Part shown: positions 26,138-35,323 of the stretch, piece by piece | Layout: each line of letters begins with the position of its first letter | How positions within the stretch are numbered: the first letter of the stretch is position 1 | Source: Vibrio sinus | Lineage (GTDB): Bacteria; Pseudomonadota; Gammaproteobacteria; Enterobacterales; Vibrionaceae | NCBI RefSeq assembly: GCF_023634645.1 | Contig: NZ_JAMKMR010000008.1 | Location: 124,001-188,000, forward strand | Direction: 5' to 3' | Length of the DNA stretch: 64,000 nucleotides | Made by a program: the position numbers and the translations under genes | Notes under the pieces: model-generated | What the model was told of the DNA's origin: nothing | The model's input: the letters and a program-made list of their open reading frames with translations, nothing else | Database searches by the model: none

Positions 26138-28000
26138 ATGCAAAAGAAAAAGCAATCTTTACTGGTGTTAACCTACCTATGTATTGGGGTTGTGTATGGC
26201 GATATTGGAACCAGTCCTTTATATGCCTTTAAAGCTATGTTTGATGGAGAGCACTCGCTGGCCATTACTCACACCAACATTCTCGGCACCTTATCCTTAG
26301 TTTTTTGGACGTTCATCATTACTGTCTCAATCAAGTATTTATCCTTGGTGACGCGAGCCTCGAGTAATGGCGAAGGCGGAATATTGACTCTTGCCTCCTT
26401 AGCGCATCGTGTGGCGCCAAATACGCTAAAAAAAGCCGTACTATATTTAGGAATGCTGTCTGCTGGCTTTTTCTTTGGTGAAGCCATAATCACGCCCGCC
26501 ATGTCTGTGTTATCCGCGGTGGAAGGGATTGATGTCGTCAATCCAAGCTTGCACTCGTTTATCATTCCGATTTCTATCACCATTATTGTTGCCTTGTTTG
26601 CAATTCAAAAATATGGTTCTGGCAAAATTGGGCAATTTTTCGCACCCGTCATGCTAACGTGGTTTGTATGCATTGGTCTTAGTGGGCTGGCGTCCATTTA
26701 CCATAGTCCTTTCGTATTGCATGCCCTCAATCCAATCTTTGCGCTGCGGTTTATTTTGGCTCATGGTATTGCTTCCCTCTTTACCCTTGGTGTGGTTGTG
26801 TTAGCAGTAACCGGTGTCGAAGCGCTTTACGCCGATATGGGACATTTTGGTATTACCCCTATTCGGCTGGCATGGTTCTTCCTAGTTCTTCCCTGCCTTG
26901 TTCTCAATTATTTTGGACAAGGTGCACTGGTGCTAAACGATCACGCTGCTATCAGCAATTCGTTTTTCTTGCTGGTGCCATCTGACTTACGACTACCCTT
27001 AGTGCTTTTGGCCACCTTTGCTACGGTCATTGCCTCACAAGCGGTTATTTCTGGGATTTTCTCATTGACGCGCCAAGCCATTAACTTAGGCTTCTTGCCA
27101 CCGGTACGCATCTTTCACACCTCCGCGAAAGAGCAAGGGCAGATTTACGTGCCAATCGCCAACTTTCTTTTGCTTGCGTTGGTGATCATGGTTGTGGCTG
27201 CATTCGGCAGCTCAGCTCGACTGGCCGCCGCTTATGGTATTGCCGTAACTTCCGTGATTCTTATTTCATCGCTACTCTTGATGGTGGTTGCCTTATACCA
27301 CTGGCGCTGGTCAAGCGTTCAGGTTATTTGTTACGCGAGCATTGTGGTGACTTACGACGCTCTCATGTTTACATCGACCTCACTCAAATTCACCGATGGG
27401 GGTTGGCTACCACTGACCATAGGTACGATAGTATTCATGTTAATGGTCAACTGGTACCAAGAGAAACAACGCTTAAGCTTGCTCAGCAAACACCCGTTAG
27501 CGGTGGATGCCATGGTTAAAGGGTTAGAGAAGAAACGATGGACAAGAGCATCTGGGACCGCCGTCTATCTAGCACGTAATGAGCATCAAGCGCCTTCGTC
27601 TCTGATCAACAATTTAAAATACAACGAAACATTACATGATCGGAATATTTTGCTGACCTTTAAATACTCAGATGCGCCATACGTTCATCCGCTGAAACGC
27701 GTAGAGTTCAAACAGCTTTCCGAAACATTCTGGCAAATGATCGCTCATGTGGGCTATAAAGAGTCACTCGATATTGAGCAAATCTTCGATGCATGTTGCA
27801 CAAAAGAGTTGTGCCTTTGCCCTGCTGACACGGTATTTTTCATGTCCGCCGAGCGCATTAAAGTTAAGCCTAAAAACCTGTGGCATGATTTAAAGGCTAG
27901 AGTATTTATTCTGCTTAGTCGCAACGCTTTACGTACCTCAGAACGTTTGTCTGTTCCTCAAGATAAATTGATTGAGATTGGCGTACATCACGAAATCTAG
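26138..28000 (+). CDS. kup: Kup (TrkD) family potassium uptake protein
   Basis: 620 residues, normal Kup length. The N-terminus has the family motif GVVYGDIGTSPLYAFKAMF, and the 12 hydrophobic segments fill residues about 8-455. A cytoplasmic C-terminal domain (about 456-620) follows. Conserved segments TRASSNGEGGI and GVEALYADMGHFG are present. Kup is a low-rate K+/H+ symporter of the inner membrane, important at low pH or low K+. It is followed 82 bases later by a KdpD-like kinase and KdpE-like regulator on the same strand, suggesting that its expression is governed by that pair. Confidence 0.95.
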   Translation: MQKKKQSLLVLTYLCIGVVYGDIGTSPLYAFKAMFDGEHSLAITHTNILGTLSLVFWTFIITVSIKYLSLVTRASSNGEGGILTLASLAHRVAPNTLKKAVLYLGMLSAGFFFGEAIITPAMSVLSAVEGIDVVNPSLHSFIIPISITIIVALFAIQKYGSGKIGQFFAPVMLTWFVCIGLSGLASIYHSPFVLHALNPIFALRFILAHGIASLFTLGVVVLAVTGVEALYADMGHFGITPIRLAWFFLVLPCLVLNYFGQGALVLNDHAAISNSFFLLVPSDLRLPLVLLATFATVIASQAVISGIFSLTRQAINLGFLPPVRIFHTSAKEQGQIYVPIANFLLLALVIMVVAAFGSSARLAAAYGIAVTSVILISSLLLMVVALYHWRWSSVQVICYASIVVTYDALMFTSTSLKFTDGGWLPLTIGTIVFMLMVNWYQEKQRLSLLSKHPLAVDAMVKGLEKKRWTRASGTAVYLARNEHQAPSSLINNLKYNETLHDRNILLTFKYSDAPYVHPLKRVEFKQLSETFWQMIAHVGYKESLDIEQIFDACCTKELCLCPADTVFFMSAERIKVKPKNLWHDLKARVFILLSRNALRTSERLSVPQDKLIEIGVHHEI

Positions 28001-28082
28001 TCCAATGATTCTGACACTCGACCAACACAAGCGTTCAGTATCGCTGATAGGATTTGCGACAAATAGGCAGTATCAATAAGTC

Positions 28083-29552
28083 ATGAATACGTTACTCTTG
28101 GGTTGGACCGAGTCCAGTAAACTTCTTTGTCTGTTAGCCTTGTACACCACGGTTATCTACATCGGCGTTGGGTTTAACGCGGTGATAGTTGAAACGGATA
28201 CAGCGCTACTCGTTATGCTACTCAATATTGTGGGGGGCTTTTGGCTCAAAGAAAGAAATGCCTACATTCTTGCAGTGGCAAGTATTGTGGCCTTTTATTT
28301 CTTCGTCTTGCCAGAGCACAACTCATTTGAGTTTAAGGACTACCAACACCTCATTACCTTTATTGTGATGGCGTTTAATGGTCTAGCTGCGGTGCGGATA
28401 ACCCAATCTCAGCAAGCTGAACTAAAAAAGAACCGTAGGCTAAGAGGAGAACTGAAGAATCACTATAGTCTGGCTTCTGTGCTTGCTTCCAAAAATGAAA
28501 GCCTAGAGATCGCCCAAGCAGCGATACAGCATTTAGCCAATCACTACCAAATCAAAGCTCAAGTCTGGCTGGCGCAACCCGAGCTATATTGCTTGAATTA
28601 CCACCCAGAGGTTTGGTTAGAACAGTACCAAACAGAGGTCAACAACTTTATTGCTGAAAATGGCCTAGCGGCAAAGAAAATCAGCGATACTTTAGAGCTG
28701 CACCCTTTGGCGAGACATACTGATCTTCTTGGTGTATTGGTGGTAGAGTCAGCTAACCTTGACGCTTTCAACCCAATCCTTAGCTCATTGATTAGTTTAT
28801 CTTTAGCTCGCTCAGAGGCAAACCGTGCACTCACTCAAGCGATTGAGACCAACCAAGTAGAAAAGATGAGAAACACCTTGCTGGCTGCGGTATCTCACGA
28901 CTTAAAAACGCCCCTAGGCTCTATCATCGGCTCAGCGACTACCCTTAATGACCCGCAAATCCAGCTACCGGATAAGATGCGTCGAGAATTGTTGTCATCG
29001 ATTGCTGAGGAAGGTTACAACCTCAACCGAAGTTTAACCAAACTGTTGGATATTAGCCGCTTTAGCATCAAAACACTGACGCCTAAAAGGGAGTGGGTGG
29101 AGCCAGAAGAAATGATTGGCAGTGCTCTAAAGCGCATCGAACGACTGTTACAACATCATTCGGTAGAGCTATCTGGAGATCCCATGTTGGTCTCTATGGA
29201 TTACTCATTAATGGAGCAGGTGGTCACCAACCTCATTGAAAATGCGGCTAAATATAGCTCAAAAGATACCGCTATTGATGTTCAGACAAGCTATAGAAAC
29301 AATCACTTTATTCTCCAAGTGTCTGATAGGGGATGCGGAGTTGCTCAAGATGAAAAACAGCGTATTTTTGAACGCTTTTACCGCTCTGACCATCATAATA
29401 TTAAAGGAACAGGACTTGGCTTGGCCATCTGTAAGCTTATCATTAGTGCCCATAGCGGGATCATCTTTGTGACGGACAGGCAAGGTGGCGGCTCAACTTT
29501 TACCGTCGAAATTCCATGTAAAAAGTATTACTTAAAAGATATTTATGAATAG
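28083..29552 (+). CDS. KdpD-like membrane sensor histidine kinase without the N-terminal KdpD/USP domains
   Basis: 489 residues, against about 890 in E. coli KdpD. It starts directly with four membrane segments of the DUF4118 type (about 15-105), then a GAF-like domain (about 120-255), the phospho-acceptor helix with AVSHDLKTPLGSIIGS (His272) and a full HATPase domain (NLIENAAKYS, DRGCGV, GTGLGLAICKLI). The KdpD N-terminal domain with its P-loop and the universal-stress-like domain are absent. It overlaps the response regulator gene by 8 bases, so the two form a pair. Their likely target is kup, directly upstream. Confidence 0.88.
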   Translation: MNTLLLGWTESSKLLCLLALYTTVIYIGVGFNAVIVETDTALLVMLLNIVGGFWLKERNAYILAVASIVAFYFFVLPEHNSFEFKDYQHLITFIVMAFNGLAAVRITQSQQAELKKNRRLRGELKNHYSLASVLASKNESLEIAQAAIQHLANHYQIKAQVWLAQPELYCLNYHPEVWLEQYQTEVNNFIAENGLAAKKISDTLELHPLARHTDLLGVLVVESANLDAFNPILSSLISLSLARSEANRALTQAIETNQVEKMRNTLLAAVSHDLKTPLGSIIGSATTLNDPQIQLPDKMRRELLSSIAEEGYNLNRSLTKLLDISRFSIKTLTPKREWVEPEEMIGSALKRIERLLQHHSVELSGDPMLVSMDYSLMEQVVTNLIENAAKYSSKDTAIDVQTSYRNNHFILQVSDRGCGVAQDEKQRIFERFYRSDHHNIKGTGLGLAICKLIISAHSGIIFVTDRQGGGSTFTVEIPCKKYYLKDIYE

Positions 29553-30234
29553 TGACATCAAAGTACTAATTATCGAAGATGAACCGCCAATTCGGCGTTT
29601 TTTAGAAATTTTAGCGACCGGACATGGCCATCAAGTGAAAAGCGTCACCAATGCTAGTGATGGCATCAAAGCGATAACCCGTTGGTGTCCTAACTTGATT
29701 CTACTCGACCTTGGGCTGCCTGATATCGATGGCTTAGATTTAACGCGTGAATTAAGAACGTGGACGGACACGCCTATTATCGTCATTTCAGCACGTGATA
29801 AAGAAGCCGATAAAGTGTTAGCACTTGATGCTGGTGCCAATGATTACCTGACAAAGCCTTTTGGCAGCGAAGAGCTTCTCGCTCGCATGAGAGTCGCACT
29901 CAGAATAACCAGCCAGCAACAACATACCGAGGCCAGCAGCTATCGATTTGGCGATGTGATAGTCGATTTAGCCATGCAAACCGTCACTCGTCAGGGAAAA
30001 AGCATCAAACTGACCCCAAAGGAATACAAAATACTGGCTCTGCTGTCGAAAAATATGGGCAAGGTACTGACACACAAACAAATCCTGAAAGAAGTATGGG
30101 GTGCGAATTACACCGAACACGCCCATTATGTCCGCATTCATATCGCCCAACTCAGGCACAAAATTGAGTACACTCCTGCTCAGCCAGAACATTTAATTAC
30201 CGAAAATGGCGTTGGATATCGTTTAATAAGCTAG
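29545..30234 (+). CDS. kdpE: KdpE-like OmpR-family response regulator
   Basis: 229 residues. The receiver domain has the acidic pocket EDEP (11-14), the phospho-accepting Asp55 in LLDLGLPDIDG and TKPF with the conserved Lys. The C-terminal winged-helix domain (about 130-229) has the typical LTPKEYKILALLSKN and VRIHIAQLRHKIE segments. It is close to KdpE in overall pattern (DLGLPDIDGLDLTRELR). There is no kdpFABC in the window, so the known KdpE target is missing here and kup is the natural candidate target. Confidence 0.88.
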   Translation: MNSDIKVLIIEDEPPIRRFLEILATGHGHQVKSVTNASDGIKAITRWCPNLILLDLGLPDIDGLDLTRELRTWTDTPIIVISARDKEADKVLALDAGANDYLTKPFGSEELLARMRVALRITSQQQHTEASSYRFGDVIVDLAMQTVTRQGKSIKLTPKEYKILALLSKNMGKVLTHKQILKEVWGANYTEHAHYVRIHIAQLRHKIEYTPAQPEHLITENGVGYRLIS

Positions 30235-30262
30235 AACATCAATAGGGCTATCAAAAGTCTGC

Positions 30263-30688
30263 CTAGTGCCGCCCACCTTTACTTTGATGCCAGATTGAAA
30301 AATCAGGGCTTGTTATAACGGTAAAAACGACGATAACAGTGCTAGCGCTAATCGCTCCCATCAATGGCGGGACATCAAAAAACAAGCTGGCAATTAAAAT
30401 GATCGCAGCAGCATACGCCAAGATAAGTAAGCCCGCTTTTAGCCCTTTTGATACCTCATAGTTGAACGTCGATTTTGAAGTACTTTGCTTTTTTTGCCAG
30501 AGGGGCAAAAACTGAATACATAACAACGTCACCGATGGATAAACAAGAATATACGCTAAATTATCTATCACCATCGGTAAGGAGTCTGGGTTGAGGCTTT
30601 TCATCACGATATCGATAATAAAAAACCCGACAAGCACTAGGCACCCTGCCCTTACTTTGGCTTTAAGCTCATAACCTTCCATTTTCAT
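30263..30688 (-). CDS. Small membrane protein of unknown function
   Basis: 141 residues from the ATG at 30688 (MKMEGYELKAKVRAG); a TTG at 30700 is possible. Four hydrophobic stretches are visible at about 15-32, 46-66, 88-108 and 112-130. A short Lys/Ser-rich loop with WQKKQSTSKS separates the two halves. I do not recognise the family. It is convergent with kdpE and 28 bases from it. Confidence 0.6.
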   Translation of the reverse strand: MKMEGYELKAKVRAGCLVLVGFFIIDIVMKSLNPDSLPMVIDNLAYILVYPSVTLLCIQFLPLWQKKQSTSKSTFNYEVSKGLKAGLLILAYAAAIILIASLFFDVPPLMGAISASTVIVVFTVITSPDFSIWHQSKGGRH

Positions 30689-30700
30689 ATCAACCACCAA

Positions 30701-31094
30701 CTGAAACGCTTCTTACTAACTATTTGTATTTTTTATTTGTAATGTTGTCATGGCCCGAGCCGCAAAGACGACTCAGGCCTTTCTTACTTCTCAGGGTGCC
30801 GAAATTAAACACCCAAGCCTTATTTAGAAATTAACTCATTATCATTTAGCTCTAAACCTATGCAACATATTAGAAAATGAATGTCATTGCATTTCAACCA
30901 AATTCGTATATTGGCGGCGTATTGTGTAGGTTCACTCGGGTGCTAGCTGACCGCTCATGACCAAGCCATCTGATGAAGCCAAAAGTAAACGGGCTCTCAT
31001 TAGGTATACGAGTCAGTGATGAAACTTATTGATTTTATCAAATCAATCCATAGGCTAGTGGTTATTTGAAAGTATTAACTACTAAAGGGGATTT
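30701..31094. other. Intergenic region before the riboflavin-synthase paralogue
   Basis: About 390 bases without a supported gene. An FMN riboswitch (RFN element) was looked for because of the downstream gene; its conserved boxes were not found. An 18-base palindrome, TTGATTTTATCAAATCAA, lies at 31029-31046, about 50 bases before the start codon, and could be an operator or simple AT-rich symmetry. The last bases hold the RBS AGGGGA. Confidence 0.5.
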
Positions 31095-31811
31095 ATGTTT
31101 ACTGGAATCGTTTCTTCTATTGCCGTGATAAAAAGTGTGCGAGAGTCTGGTGGGATTAAAACGTTCGAAATCTGCTTTGAAGAAGGCTTCACTGAACATT
31201 TAGAGATCGGTGCCAGTGTAGCTGTCGATGGTGTGTGCCTAACCGTCACAGAAATACTCTCAGCCAGACTAGTAAAATTCGATGTGATGCTACAGAGCTT
31301 AATAATTACAACGCTGAACGAGCTGACCGTTGGCAAAAAAGTGAATGTGGAAAGGGCGGCAAAAGATGGTGCCGAGATTGGCGGACATCCGCTATCAGGT
31401 CATATTGATTTCAGTACAAAAATAAGTGCTATCAGCCAGCATGAGAGCAACTACTGCATACGCTTTGAATTGCCTCACATGTGGAAAAGTTACGTCTTTG
31501 CGAAAGGCTATATTGCGATCAATGGTGCAAGCTTGACCGTTTCAGACGTCAGCAAAAGTGAGGGCTGGTTTGAAGTGTGGTTAATTCCAGAAACCAGACG
31601 AGCCACAACGTTCGAACTCAAATCCATTGAAGACAAAGTCAATATCGAGATCGAACGAGGCACTCAGGTGGTGGTAGACACCGTCAGAGACACAATAAAA
31701 GAAACACTTGGCCCTTTAATGCCTTTGTTTGAACAGTTTCTCATTGAAAATGGAACAGACGTCGATTCAATAGCACACAATACGACGAAATCGTTATCTA
31801 AAACTCTGTAA
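31095..31811 (+). CDS. Riboflavin synthase alpha-chain family protein (stand-alone paralogue)
   Basis: 238 residues in two lumazine-binding barrels plus a 35-residue C-terminal tail. Barrel 1 starts MFTGIV (Phe2) and has GASVAVDGVCLTVTE with Ser41 and Cys48, numbered as in E. coli. SGHI (His103) and, in barrel 2, INGASLTVSDV are also present. Two positions usually conserved differ: the ETL of barrel 1 reads QSL (Gln67-Ser68), and the Asp of the NIEID motif is Glu. The gene stands alone, outside any rib operon, behind AGGGGA. It may be an active second riboflavin synthase or a flavin/lumazine-binding protein related to the lumazine and yellow fluorescent proteins of luminous Vibrionaceae. Confidence 0.85.
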   Translation: MFTGIVSSIAVIKSVRESGGIKTFEICFEEGFTEHLEIGASVAVDGVCLTVTEILSARLVKFDVMLQSLIITTLNELTVGKKVNVERAAKDGAEIGGHPLSGHIDFSTKISAISQHESNYCIRFELPHMWKSYVFAKGYIAINGASLTVSDVSKSEGWFEVWLIPETRRATTFELKSIEDKVNIEIERGTQVVVDTVRDTIKETLGPLMPLFEQFLIENGTDVDSIAHNTTKSLSKTL

Positions 31812-31879
31812 TATTTAGCGGCAGATAAGGAGAATAAGGCGTCATAACTTCGTCTGTGTCAGAGCTAAAACGGCCATTA

Positions 31880-32284
31880 CTAGTTTTGAAGTTCCTGAAG
31901 CTTATCGATGCTGGCTTGATAAGCTTCGTCGTAATCAAAGAAAAACTGGATGATACCCTGACCGCTCGTTCTTTGTTTTGCCGCATATCGTTGAACTCTG
32001 TTACTGTGAAGGATGGCTAATAAGGCACAATTATTGTCTGCCATCCAATTAATCATTTCGTTTGTTGACTCAGTGGCGTCATCGGGACTCATGTCCCAGC
32101 CTCTACCATCAACAAATGCAACCCAAGGCTTGGTATTTCCTCCTTTCGAAGAGCCAACCAAAGATTTTACCTCTTCCAGCCAAGCTAGGTTCCCTTCTAT
32201 ATTGAAGGCTCCATCCACTTTGGATTGTAACAGCCGATCTTCAAAACTCATTGTCCAATTGCCGTGAATATTACGGTTAGCCAT
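31880..32284 (-). CDS. Conserved hypothetical protein, possibly STAS-like
   Basis: 134 residues, soluble, no signal peptide. The sequence alternates strand and helix (MSFEDRLLQSKVDGAFNIEG, then PWVAFVDGRGWDMSPDDA, then NNCALLAILHSNRVQRYA), which is reminiscent of a STAS or SpoIIAA-like fold. This is inference from pattern only. It is convergent with the riboflavin-synthase paralogue (68 bases apart). Confidence 0.65.
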   Translation of the reverse strand: MANRNIHGNWTMSFEDRLLQSKVDGAFNIEGNLAWLEEVKSLVGSSKGGNTKPWVAFVDGRGWDMSPDDATESTNEMINWMADNNCALLAILHSNRVQRYAAKQRTSGQGIIQFFFDYDEAYQASIDKLQELQN

Positions 32285-32415
32285 TTCACTCTTTCACCCG
32301 CACAATGTGTATTCTTGTTCAATTGTAGTAAAGCACAAATCGTTTTGGGTAGGCTTAATGATTTGTTAGCAATAGTATTTCAAATGCCCGACAAACCTTG
32401 ACTAAGAGAGAAGTT

Positions 32416-32886
32416 ATGACAAAGAAAGTACTCAAGATACACATTGAAAATCCAGCGCAATGCACACATTTTCGTACTCTTTTTCAAGAGTACAACTCTA
32501 AACTCAGCGATGCTGCAATAGAGTTAATGGTCGAACAACTACTTGCTTTACCCTATTTCCACGGCTTTGTTTGTTATTCAGATAACAGACCAGCCGGGTT
32601 CGCTATCTGCTATGAATCATTTTCTACCTATACCGGAAAGAAAGTACTCAATATCCACGACTTCATGATCACTCTGCATTGTCGCAATCAGAAATTGGGC
32701 CAATATCTCTTAGAACATATCGAGAACTTTTGCCGTGAACATGATTATGGAAAAATCACTTTAGAAGTAAACGAAAAGAATACCGCGGCCCAAAATCTAT
32801 ATCATTCCTGTGGTTTCAGTGATCTGTCCACGAAGAATGAAAATATCCTGCACTGGGAAAAACAGCTTATTATTAAAAATAATTAG
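32416..32886 (+). CDS. GNAT family N-acetyltransferase
   Basis: 156 residues from the ATG at 32416, preceded by AGAGAG; an upstream TTG at 32398 would add six residues. The acetyl-CoA-binding region is CRNQKLGQYLLEHIENF (about 93-110), a variant of the Q/RxxGxG/A loop, followed by the typical ITLEVNEKNTAAQNLYHSCGF. The substrate is unknown. It is preceded by a 130-base gap and followed by an AT-rich gap. Confidence 0.88.
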   Translation: MTKKVLKIHIENPAQCTHFRTLFQEYNSKLSDAAIELMVEQLLALPYFHGFVCYSDNRPAGFAICYESFSTYTGKKVLNIHDFMITLHCRNQKLGQYLLEHIENFCREHDYGKITLEVNEKNTAAQNLYHSCGFSDLSTKNENILHWEKQLIIKNN

Positions 32887-33188
32887 TACCGATAGCTCTC
32901 CAGGATAGGAGTATTTTCTTGTTTTAGAGCACGGCGACTAGCATCAACTTAGACATGCACGACAAATGGTTGGCTCTATGTTTGCGATGTATGTCCTTTT
33001 AATTTCTTTTAAGTGGGTTCATATACTGGAAAATGTAGGAATATATTCAAAAAAACAAGGAATAGCTTATATTTCAATTACTTAAAATTAGAAGAAATTG
33101 GCCATTATTAATCAACTGATCAATAATATTTACTTCAGTTAAACAATAATTCAACGTCATAAATTCACTAATCTTAGGTTACCTATGT
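32887..33188. other. AT-rich intergenic gap
   Basis: About 300 bases, strongly AT-rich, without an open frame worth calling and without a clear hairpin. It presumably carries the promoter of the gene that begins at 33189. Confidence 0.5.
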
Positions 33189-34532
33189 ATGAAGTTCACC
33201 TATTATAAGAATGATGATTTCACTATTGAAACATTAGCCACAATGTGTGGTAGGTTTCATGGAAATGTAGAAATTAGAGCAAAACATATGGCCAACTCAA
33301 GTTGGTTCACTAGTCATAGAGAAGATGAATTTTTATTCTACAGTAAAACGCGAATTACAGATACTTCAGCCACTACCCTGCACTCTAAATACCATTTACG
33401 ACAGAGCAAATATGATCTAGCTACCCAGCTTGTGTACGAAGGAATATCAAAGTTAATCCCTAAAGAGCATTCAGACCTACGGCACAAACTAGAACAGTTA
33501 TTCTTTTACCAAATAAATAGAGAAAGCCGCAATATCGTTAACAACTACGGCGTATTACGCGGAGAACATCTACATCAAGCACTCAAATGGGTAAAAGATT
33601 CAACTGCACGAACTGAGCAAGATGCGAGACTGAGATCTGATCATAAGTTTAACTGCAACGTGAAATGGAAATATCGGTTCAATGCCGAGTTGTATACGGT
33701 GCCAGCGGTAAGAGTATACAACAATAATGTATTTCGGAATGGTCAAAACTTTCAGTTGGGTAGTCACCCACTTGCCGTCTTTGGCAACAAAATACGTTGG
33801 AACATGCAAGTATTCGACATCAAGGATTACAAAGGACGAGATATCTTAATCCCAGACATAACGATGTATAATTGGCTTGAGCAAAGACGAATCACCAGTA
33901 TTACCATAAGGCCACATGGTGAACATGAAAGGATGGTCGTGTTCGGTACTAAACACGACAACTATAGGATATACCCCGAAAAGTACGGCTTTCAATCAAG
34001 AAAAGCAATTGAAAAAGAAGCGTCATGGTTACAAAAGAAAGAAAAATATAACCAACGTCGAGTAATGCTGCATCCTGAAAGAGAAGATTTTATGGGCAAG
34101 ATCATCAGTGACAATGGCATTAGTGTGTGGGGAAAAAGAAGTGGTAGTGTACGCAAGCAAGCACGTTTAGAAGATATTCACGAAACGTCAGGCCTCAGAG
34201 TCAAGCATGCTCCAGCAGTGTTAATGAAGAACCAATATATCAAGAATCATGATGACTTTATCTACGCCTACTTGTCTGGCAGCAAAGGCCGAAAAGCAAC
34301 ATACAATGACCCTGTCAATCGACCAAACCCTGATCACGTAACCGATCATGAAATCTATCGTGCTTTTAGCGGAAAACACCGGTGTACGGTACTAAATAAA
34401 ATGGTCTTTGCCGACGATAATTTAGTTATTCGGGCACCAGATCGTAAGGACAGGCACTGGTATAACCACAATCAGATTAAAAGATGGTATCACCGTAAAC
34501 TCGGAACCAAACCACAAGATTTTGAGTACTAA
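33189..34532 (+). CDS. Hypothetical protein, family not recognised
   Basis: 447 residues, hydrophilic and basic, rich in His, Arg, Lys and Tyr, with no signal peptide or membrane segment. Notable stretches are MCGRFHGNVEIRAKHMANSS near the start, VWGKRSGSVRKQARLED near residue 318 and a C-terminal ADDNLVIRAPDRKDRHWYN run. I see no motif that assigns a fold or an activity. An AGG about 10 bases before the ATG supports the start weakly. It is convergent with the DUF4303-like gene downstream, and both lie in the accessory stretch between kdpE and the flagellar cluster. Confidence 0.75.
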   Translation: MKFTYYKNDDFTIETLATMCGRFHGNVEIRAKHMANSSWFTSHREDEFLFYSKTRITDTSATTLHSKYHLRQSKYDLATQLVYEGISKLIPKEHSDLRHKLEQLFFYQINRESRNIVNNYGVLRGEHLHQALKWVKDSTARTEQDARLRSDHKFNCNVKWKYRFNAELYTVPAVRVYNNNVFRNGQNFQLGSHPLAVFGNKIRWNMQVFDIKDYKGRDILIPDITMYNWLEQRRITSITIRPHGEHERMVVFGTKHDNYRIYPEKYGFQSRKAIEKEASWLQKKEKYNQRRVMLHPEREDFMGKIISDNGISVWGKRSGSVRKQARLEDIHETSGLRVKHAPAVLMKNQYIKNHDDFIYAYLSGSKGRKATYNDPVNRPNPDHVTDHEIYRAFSGKHRCTVLNKMVFADDNLVIRAPDRKDRHWYNHNQIKRWYHRKLGTKPQDFEY

Positions 34533-34600
34533 AATAGTGGCTTCACCTACTCAGACACACACCACAAATGGTTTGATTTAGCCCAAGTGGCTACAATAAG

Positions 34601-34625
34601 TTGGGGCAAAGTCAGTTTGCCCCAA
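34601..34625. repeat. Inverted repeat between convergent genes
   Basis: A perfect 10-base stem, TTGGGGCAAA / TTTGCCCCAA, with a 5-base loop lies between two convergent genes. No T-run follows on either strand, so it is at best a weak terminator. Confidence 0.5.
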
Positions 34626-34702
34626 CATAGAGGTGTTCTCGCTTAAAGCCGCTGTCCCTTTCATTTTAATTTCATGAATCACACATTTATGTAGATCATA
34701 GG

Positions 34703-35323
34703 CTAAAGATGTGTGTAGACAGCATTATAGTTGGATACTATTTTTCTATGCCACTTCTCATTATTCAGTTGTTTAGATGCGCGCTTAACAGCCCTTTCCG
34801 CTTCTTCGCTAGGGTCACTAAATTGAATTCCCAAGAGTAACGATTCTTCAAATGGTGCCGCTGACAGGATACCGTCTTGAAGCAACCTTTCTTGTACTTT
34901 AATCATTACTGCACTAAAAAAGTCGTATGTAAACTGAGAAAGTTCCTCAACGGTAAATTCATCTAAATCTACTTCTTCGATTTCTTCTTCTCCATCTTCT
35001 GGTTCATTATCAATTAGATAATGTATTTTTTCCACATACTCACCAGATTTTCCAAATAGATTATAGTGTTTGTTGATGTAGTCCCACTCACAAGCATTCA
35101 CTTCAGAAAACCACAGAGGTGGAGCGTATTTCTCTTTTCCATGTCTATCTAAGTACTCACGAGTACAGGCCGCAGCTCCAATATCTTCGCAACCAGAGGA
35201 GCAATAAAAAGTATACGAAAAAACGGTATATTCCTTTAAATCAATTTTTAATTTTTCTACATGCAACAAGCATTCTTGATATAAGACATCAGCCAATTTA
35301 GATTGCATGTCGTTTATTTTCAT
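34703..35323 (-). CDS. DUF4303-like protein
   Basis: 206 residues, soluble and acidic. The N-terminal half (TVFSYTFYCSSGCEDIGAAA, then LWFSEVNACEWDYINK) has the pattern of the DUF4303 family, in which a YxFxxY strand is followed by a W-x-x-x-E-W motif. A very acidic linker (EPEDGEEEIEEVDLDEF) is at about 120-137. Function of the family is not established; members often sit near SMI1/KNR4-type or toxin-associated genes. The assignment is from memory of the pattern and is moderate. Confidence 0.65.
   Translation of the reverse strand: MKINDMQSKLADVLYQECLLHVEKLKIDLKEYTVFSYTFYCSSGCEDIGAAACTREYLDRHGKEKYAPPLWFSEVNACEWDYINKHYNLFGKSGEYVEKIHYLIDNEPEDGEEEIEEVDLDEFTVEELSQFTYDFFSAVMIKVQERLLQDGILSAAPFEESLLLGIQFSDPSEEAERAVKRASKQLNNEKWHRKIVSNYNAVYTHL

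Noticed and set aside
30751..30830. Possible FMN riboswitch before the riboflavin-synthase paralogue
   Set aside because: A CAGGGTG-like string is present, but the other conserved RFN boxes and the closing stem could not be found.
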